This document shows, piece after piece, positions 60,111-64,000 of a DNA stretch of 64,000 bases. Every line of letters starts with the position of its first letter. The first letter of the stretch is position 1. This stretch comes from Cupriavidus plantarum (GTDB lineage Bacteria > Pseudomonadota > Gammaproteobacteria > Burkholderiales > Burkholderiaceae). Under the pieces are notes generated by a model. It did no database searches, was not told the origin of the DNA, and was given only the letters and a program-made list of their open reading frames with translations. Made by a program: the position numbers and the translations under genes. The stretch is taken from positions 372,001-436,000 of the forward strand of contig NZ_CAJPUX010000005.1 of assembly GCF_905397285.1 (NCBI RefSeq), in the 5' to 3' direction.

Positions 60111-61260
60111 CTTGGCCAGGTGGGGGCCACAGAAAGCGCTCGTCGATCTCGGCGACCGACGTCACGCCGAGCATCGCCATGTTGCGCGACACTTCCTGCT
60201 TCATCAGCGCAATCGCCTTGCACACCCCCGCCCTTCCCTGCACGGCAGCCGCATAGCAAAACGGGCGCCCCACGAACACGAACTTCGCCCCAAGCGCGAG
60301 CGCCTTGAGGACATCGCTGCCCCGCCGCACACCGCTGTCGAGCATGACCGGCACGGACGGACACGCCCGCACCACGTGCGGCAATACCCGCAGCGGCGCC
60401 ACCGCGCCATCGAGCTGCCGCCCGCCGTGGTTGGACACGATGATCCCATCCACACCCGCATCGACCGCCATCCGCGCGTCCCGCGCATCGAGAATGCCCT
60501 TGATGACGAGCGTCCCCGGCCACAGCTTGCGAATCAGCGCGAAATGCCGCCAGTCCAGATGCCCGCGGTCGGCAAAATCGCGTTGCACGTTGGGCGAGAG
60601 AATCGGCGCCCCACGCGTCGCGTAGTTGTTCTCGAAATGCGGCAGGCCATGCCGCACCACCGTCCGGAGGAACGTGCCGAACAGCCAGCGCGGATGCGTA
60701 ACGCCCTCCCACGCGAGCCGCGCGCTGGGCCGCAGCGGCGCGGAAAATCCCGCCCGCGCATAGTTCTCGCGATTGGGCTGCACCGGCGTGTCCACCGTGA
60801 CCACGAGCGTGCCGAAGTTCGCGGCGCGCACGCGCTCGATCAATGCAACGATGTTCGGCTCGTCGCCGGGTAAATAGGCCTGAAACCACGCCTCGGGATT
60901 GACCCGCGCAACCTGCTCGAGCGGAATCAGTGACGACCCGCTCATGATCATCGGCACGTTCTCCTGCGCGGCCGCCTCCGCCAGCACGATATCGCCGCGG
61001 TACGCGGACAGCGCCGCGAGCCCCATCGGCGCGATGCCGAACGGCGACGCATAGGTGCGGCCGAACAGCGGCGTGGCCATCGAGCGGCGCGAGATATCGA
61101 CGAGCACGCGCGTGACGAGGCCCACATCGTCGAACGCCTCTCGGTTCCCCTGGAACGAGCGATACCGCTCGGCCGCGCTGGCGATGTAGCCGAATACCGG
61201 CGCGGGCAGGTGGCGGCGCGCGGCCGCCTCGAAATCATCGAGACACAGCATCTCGCTCAT
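60088..61260 (-). CDS. FMN-dependent alpha-hydroxy-acid oxidase/dehydrogenase
   Basis: A 390-residue TIM-barrel flavoenzyme of the L-lactate/mandelate dehydrogenase family. [53 protein letters not shown] and the active-site [15 protein letters not shown] with catalytic His near 277 are present. It oxidises a 2-hydroxy acid to the 2-keto acid. The neighbouring Bug receptor and RraA-like genes suggest a specific imported hydroxy acid. The 3' end overlaps ynfA on the other strand. Confidence 0.92.
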   Translation of the reverse strand: MSEMLCLDDFEAAARRHLPAPVFGYIASAAERYRSFQGNREAFDDVGLVTRVLVDISRRSMATPLFGRTYASPFGIAPMGLAALSAYRGDIVLAEAAAQENVPMIMSGSSLIPLEQVARVNPEAWFQAYLPGDEPNIVALIERVRAANFGTLVVTVDTPVQPNRENYARAGFSAPLRPSARLAWEGVTHPRWLFGTFLRTVVRHGLPHFENNYATRGAPILSPNVQRDFADRGHLDWRHFALIRKLWPGTLVIKGILDARDARMAVDAGVDGIIVSNHGGRQLDGAVAPLRVLPHVVRACPSVPVMLDSGVRRGSDVLKALALGAKFVFVGRPFCYAAAVQGRAGVCKAIALMKQEVSRNMAMLGVTSVAEIDERFLWPPPGQASEAGTR

Positions 61261-61282
61261 CGGGTCGCTCTCATCGGGTCAC

Positions 61283-62311
61283 TCATTCCGGCTTGATGCC
61301 CGACTTGCGCACGAGCTCGCCCCATTTCACGCTCTCCGACGCCATGTACTGCCTGAACGTCGCGCTGTCCGAGGCCTCCACCTTCATGCCCTGCGCCGCC
61401 ATCTTGGCGCGCGTCTCGGGATCGGACGTCACCACCTTCACGCCCTGCTCGAGTTTCCGCACGACATCGGCGGGCGTGCCGGCCGGCGCGTACAGGCCAA
61501 ACCACGTCAGCGCCTCGAAGCCCTTGAGCCCGGACTCCGACACCGTCGGGATAGTCGGCGCGCTTGGCGCCCGTTCGAGGCTCGACACGGCAATCGCACG
61601 GAGCTTGCCGCTACGGATGTAGGGCAGCAGCGTCGGCAGGTTGCTGAACATCAGCGGTACCTGGTTGCCGAGCACGTCGGCGATGGCATTGGCCTCGCCC
61701 TTGTACGGCACGTGCACCATCTGTACGCCGGCCATCGTCGAGAACAGCTCGGCCGCGACATGCTGCGGACCGCCGGGGCCCGACGATGCATAGTTGAGCG
61801 CGCCGTTCTTTTCGCGCGCGTACTGGATGACGTCCTGCACCGTGTGCAGAGGCAGCGATGGATGCACGACCAGCACGAGCGGCACGGAGGCGATCAGCGA
61901 GACCGGCGCAAAGTCCTTCACCGGGTCGAAACGCAGCTTCGGATACATGCCCGGCGCCACGACCATCGTCGATTGCGTGCCGAGCAGCAGCGTGTAGCCA
62001 TCGGGCCTGGCGCGAGCGACGGCTTCCGCCGCAATGGTGCCCGTCGCGCCGGCGCGGTTCTCGATCACGAACGACTGGCCCAGGTCCTTGCTCAGGCCCT
62101 GCCCCACGAGGCGCGCGACCTGATCCACCGCGCCGCCCGCGGAGAACCCCACCAGCAGCGTGGCGGGCTTGGTCGGATAGTCGGTGGAGGCGGCTGCGAT
62201 GCCGGTGCCGCCGAACGTGGCGGCAAGGCCCGCGCACAGCGATGCCGTGATGAACTGACGGCGCGAGGCCGCCGGCCGTGGCGCGCGGGCTTCCCCGCCG
62301 GTGTGTGTCAT
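61283..62311 (-). CDS. Bug-family tripartite tricarboxylate transporter receptor
   Basis: A 342-residue solute receptor with a Tat-type leader (ASRRQFITASLCAGLAATF), then YPTKPATLLVGFSAGGAVDQVARLVG, NRAGATGTIAAEAVARA and MVHVPYKGEANAIADVL. AAAGGAGA before ATG 62311 sets the start. It lies 22 bp upstream of the hydroxy-acid oxidase gene in the same transcript, with the RraA-like gene ahead. Its leader differs from the Sec leader of the Bug protein at 54746. Confidence 0.92.
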   Translation of the reverse strand: MTHTGGEARAPRPAASRRQFITASLCAGLAATFGGTGIAAASTDYPTKPATLLVGFSAGGAVDQVARLVGQGLSKDLGQSFVIENRAGATGTIAAEAVARARPDGYTLLLGTQSTMVVAPGMYPKLRFDPVKDFAPVSLIASVPLVLVVHPSLPLHTVQDVIQYAREKNGALNYASSGPGGPQHVAAELFSTMAGVQMVHVPYKGEANAIADVLGNQVPLMFSNLPTLLPYIRSGKLRAIAVSSLERAPSAPTIPTVSESGLKGFEALTWFGLYAPAGTPADVVRKLEQGVKVVTSDPETRAKMAAQGMKVEASDSATFRQYMASESVKWGELVRKSGIKPE

Positions 62312-62414
62312 GTCTGTCTCCTTTGATTTATTGTTGGGCGGCCGCGTCGGGCGCGACCGTCCCCGCAACGCGCGCTGCGCCGCGCGTTGTCCTGCCCTGC
62401 TCAAGCGTTGTGAG

Positions 62415-63140
62415 TCAGTCTTTCTGTTGCGCGCGCCAGGCCTGATAGCGCTTCTTGTTCTCTTCGTTGGGCGGATACAGGCCCGGCAGCTTCTCGCCCG
62501 CCTCCACCTGCTGCATGATCCAGCCCTCGACGCGTTCCTGCTCCTCCGCCTCTGCTACGACTTCCTCGAGCAGATCGGCCGGGATGAGGACAGCGCCGTC
62601 GTTGTCGAGCACCACGACGTCGTTCGGGAACACCGCCACGCCGCCGCAGCCGATCGGCTGCTGCCAGGCGACGAACGTCAGACCGGCCACCGAGGGCGGT
62701 GCCGCGGCGCCACTGCTCCACACGGGCAGGCCCGTCCCGCGCACGCCGTCCACGTCGCGCACGACGCCGTCCGTCACGAGCGCGGTCACGCCGCGTTTGC
62801 TCATACGCGCGCACAGGATGTCGCCGAAGATGCCGGCATCCTTGACGCCCATCGCATCCACCACCGCGATGCACCCCGCGGGCATGTCCTCGATGGCGGC
62901 ACGCGTGGAGATCGGCGACGACCACGATGCCGGTGTCGCCAGGTCTTCGCGCGCGGGCACGAAGCGCAGCGTGAAAGCGCGGCCCACGAGCCGCGGGCTG
63001 TTCGCATGCAGCGGCATCGCGCCGCGCAGCCAGACGTTACGCAGGCCCTTCTTGAGCAGTACCGTGGTCAGCGTGGCGGTGGTGATCTTCGAGAGCACCC
63101 CAATCGTGCGCGGGTCGAGCGGCAGGGATTCAACGGTCAT
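62415..63140 (-). CDS. RraA-family protein (HMG aldolase/oxaloacetate decarboxylase-like)
   Basis: A 241-residue RraA-fold protein. GCIAVVDAMGVKDAGIFGDILCARMSKRGVTALVTDGVVRDVDG contains the metal- and substrate-binding residues (Gly-x-x-Gly, Arg and Asp of RDVDG). Family members inhibit RNase E in E. coli, but most outside the gammas are class II aldolases or decarboxylases of 4-hydroxy-4-methyl-2-oxoglutarate or oxaloacetate, which fits this catabolic operon better. CCAGGAGG precedes the ATG. It begins the operon leading to the Bug receptor and hydroxy-acid oxidase. Confidence 0.88.
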   Translation of the reverse strand: MTVESLPLDPRTIGVLSKITTATLTTVLLKKGLRNVWLRGAMPLHANSPRLVGRAFTLRFVPAREDLATPASWSSPISTRAAIEDMPAGCIAVVDAMGVKDAGIFGDILCARMSKRGVTALVTDGVVRDVDGVRGTGLPVWSSGAAAPPSVAGLTFVAWQQPIGCGGVAVFPNDVVVLDNDGAVLIPADLLEEVVAEAEEQERVEGWIMQQVEAGEKLPGLYPPNEENKKRYQAWRAQQKD

Positions 63141-63174
63141 ATTGGATGGGCCTCCTGGCCGGAAAAGGAATGGT

Positions 63175-63258
63175 TCAGATGCTGGCGATCAGCCCGCCAT
63201 CGACACGGACGACCGAGCCGGCGATACCCGGCCTGCCTCGCCGGGCCATTGTGGGCAT
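63175..63258 (-). pseudogene. Remnant of an SDR C-terminus
   Basis: Read on the minus strand from 63222 to the stop at 63175, the sequence gives AGSVVRVDGGLIASI and a TGA. This is the standard end of many short-chain dehydrogenases (TGSVVRVDGGLIASI). The codons before it lack any further SDR similarity, and an ATG at 63258 only gives about 27 residues. It therefore looks like the leftover 3' end of a deleted SDR gene that once preceded the RraA-like gene. Confidence 0.6.
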
Positions 63259-63323
63259 GTCCAAACTGCAGGACAATTGCGTTTTCTCGCGTTCAGAGTG
63301 AAGTTTTTGTTTGGTGTGCCCAC

Positions 63324-64000
63324 ATGGATACACGTTTCATCGACACCTTCGTGATGGTGGCCGAATGCGGTTCGATGGCCGAGGCCGCGCGGCGGATCAA
63401 TATCACGCCGACGGCGTTGTCGCAGCGGCTCCGGACGCTGGAGCGTGAGCTCGGCGCGCCGCTGGTGACGCGGTCCGGCAGGTTCGTGCGCCTTACCGAA
63501 GCCGGTGCGCGGCTGCTCGCCCGCGCCCGCAGGTTCCAGCGCGACGTCAGGGAACTGGAGATGGCCGTCTCCACGGAAGGGTTTCCGGGAGGCCTGCGCA
63601 TCGGCACCATCCGTACCGCGCTGACCAACGTCATGCCCGACCTGCTGCGGTACATCGCCCTCCGTCATCCCCGGCTGGACGCCACGATGGAGATCGGGAC
63701 CTCGCACGACCTCTACCATCAGGTGGTCACGGGCAAGGTAGACGCCGCGCTGCTGGTGGAGCCGCCGTTCAAGCTGCCGAAGGCGTACGTCTGGCACACA
63801 TTACGCACGGAACCCCTCGTGCTGCTGGCCCCCGCGCATCTGGCCGACCAGAACCCCGACAGGATCCTCGCCGAACAGCCAATGATCCGCTACGACCGCC
63901 GCACCTGGGGTGGGCTGCTGGGCGAGCAATATCTTCAGGAACGCGGGCTGCATCCGCAGGAACGGTTCGAGCTGGATTCGCCGGATGGCATCCTGCTGCT
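63324..64000 (+). CDS. LysR-family regulator, N-terminal part (3' end outside window)
   Basis: From ATG 63324 the frame is open to the right edge, giving 225 residues without a stop. The LysR HTH is clear: MDTRFIDTFVMVAECGSMAE, then AARRINITPTALSQRLRTLE, and the effector domain begins around GGLRIGTIRTALTNVMPDLL. It is divergent from the RraA/Bug/hydroxy-acid oxidase operon across 183 bp that also hold the SDR remnant, so it is the probable regulator of that operon. Confidence 0.88.
   Translation, partial: MDTRFIDTFVMVAECGSMAEAARRINITPTALSQRLRTLERELGAPLVTRSGRFVRLTEAGARLLARARRFQRDVRELEMAVSTEGFPGGLRIGTIRTALTNVMPDLLRYIALRHPRLDATMEIGTSHDLYHQVVTGKVDAALLVEPPFKLPKAYVWHTLRTEPLVLLAPAHLADQNPDRILAEQPMIRYDRRTWGGLLGEQYLQERGLHPQERFELDSPDGILL

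Noticed and set aside
63189-63797. Minus-strand open frame of 202 codons at the right edge
   Set aside because: It is antisense to a clear LysR N-terminus on the plus strand and shows no recognisable domain.
1-64000. Prophage, integrative element or island boundary
   Set aside because: No integrase, transposase, tRNA gene or attachment-like direct repeat was seen; gene content and codon use look uniform.

Overview
The window is high-GC, densely packed DNA with the character of a Burkholderiaceae genome, most likely Cupriavidus or a close relative (inference). Pointers are two Bug-type extracytoplasmic solute receptors, a DUF2968 protein, paired PhoX-like proteins, an OFA-family transporter with a 40-residue partner, and many LysR, GntR and AsnC regulators beside small catabolic operons. 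I saw no rRNA, tRNA, CRISPR array, transposase or phage gene. It reads as metabolic accessory DNA, perhaps from a secondary replicon.

Layout. 1-7.5 kb: the 3' end of a CocE/NonD hydrolase, a LysR regulator, then a GntR/FCD regulator divergent from a four-gene hydroxy-acid dehydrogenase operon with a clear sigma70 promoter and an overlapping operator. 7.6-13.8 kb: AhpD-like protein, lipoprotein, a J-domain gene broken by an amber codon, a DHA2 exporter, a small unknown protein, DAHP synthase and an AraC regulator. 13.9-20.2 kb: two PhoX-type proteins with Tat-plus-lipobox N-termini, a MarR/hydrolase divergent pair and an AsnC regulator. 20.2-24.2 kb: a 630-bp non-coding leader with a perfect 13-bp inverted repeat, the OFA transporter and its small partner, an SDR and a cytochrome c.

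24.2-33.1 kb: an aspartoacylase-like hydrolase and its AsnC regulator, then a GntR regulator with two winged helices divergent from a C45 autoproteolytic acyltransferase/hydrolase that shares an operon with a complete Opp/Dpp-type ABC importer. 33.2-36.9 kb: LysR, GST and a fused FMN/FAD/2Fe-2S oxidoreductase. 36.9-41.3 kb: a minus-strand operon (MHS transporter, RidA, MOSC, VanB-type reductase, XRE-cupin regulator) flanked by repeated GTTTCCC / GGAAAC elements. 41.3-45.3 kb: VOC protein and a bufferin (copper RiPP) operon facing an ECF sigma / zinc-finger anti-sigma pair. 45.4-49.5 kb: a PaoABC-type molybdenum aldehyde dehydrogenase without a Tat leader.

49.5-64 kb: epoxide-hydrolase-like protein, lipoprotein sugar dehydrogenase, a KptA/Tpt1-like C-terminal module behind a 19-bp tandem repeat, DUF2968 and GAF proteins, two Bug-receptor modules (one with a gamma-glutamyltransferase-like enzyme, one with an FMN hydroxy-acid oxidase and RraA-like protein), 5'-nucleotidase, YnfA, an SDR remnant, and a LysR gene running off the right edge. 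Short tandem repeats (32, 19, 15 and 11 bp units) recur at gene edges. Protein identities come from reading motifs, not from database searches.
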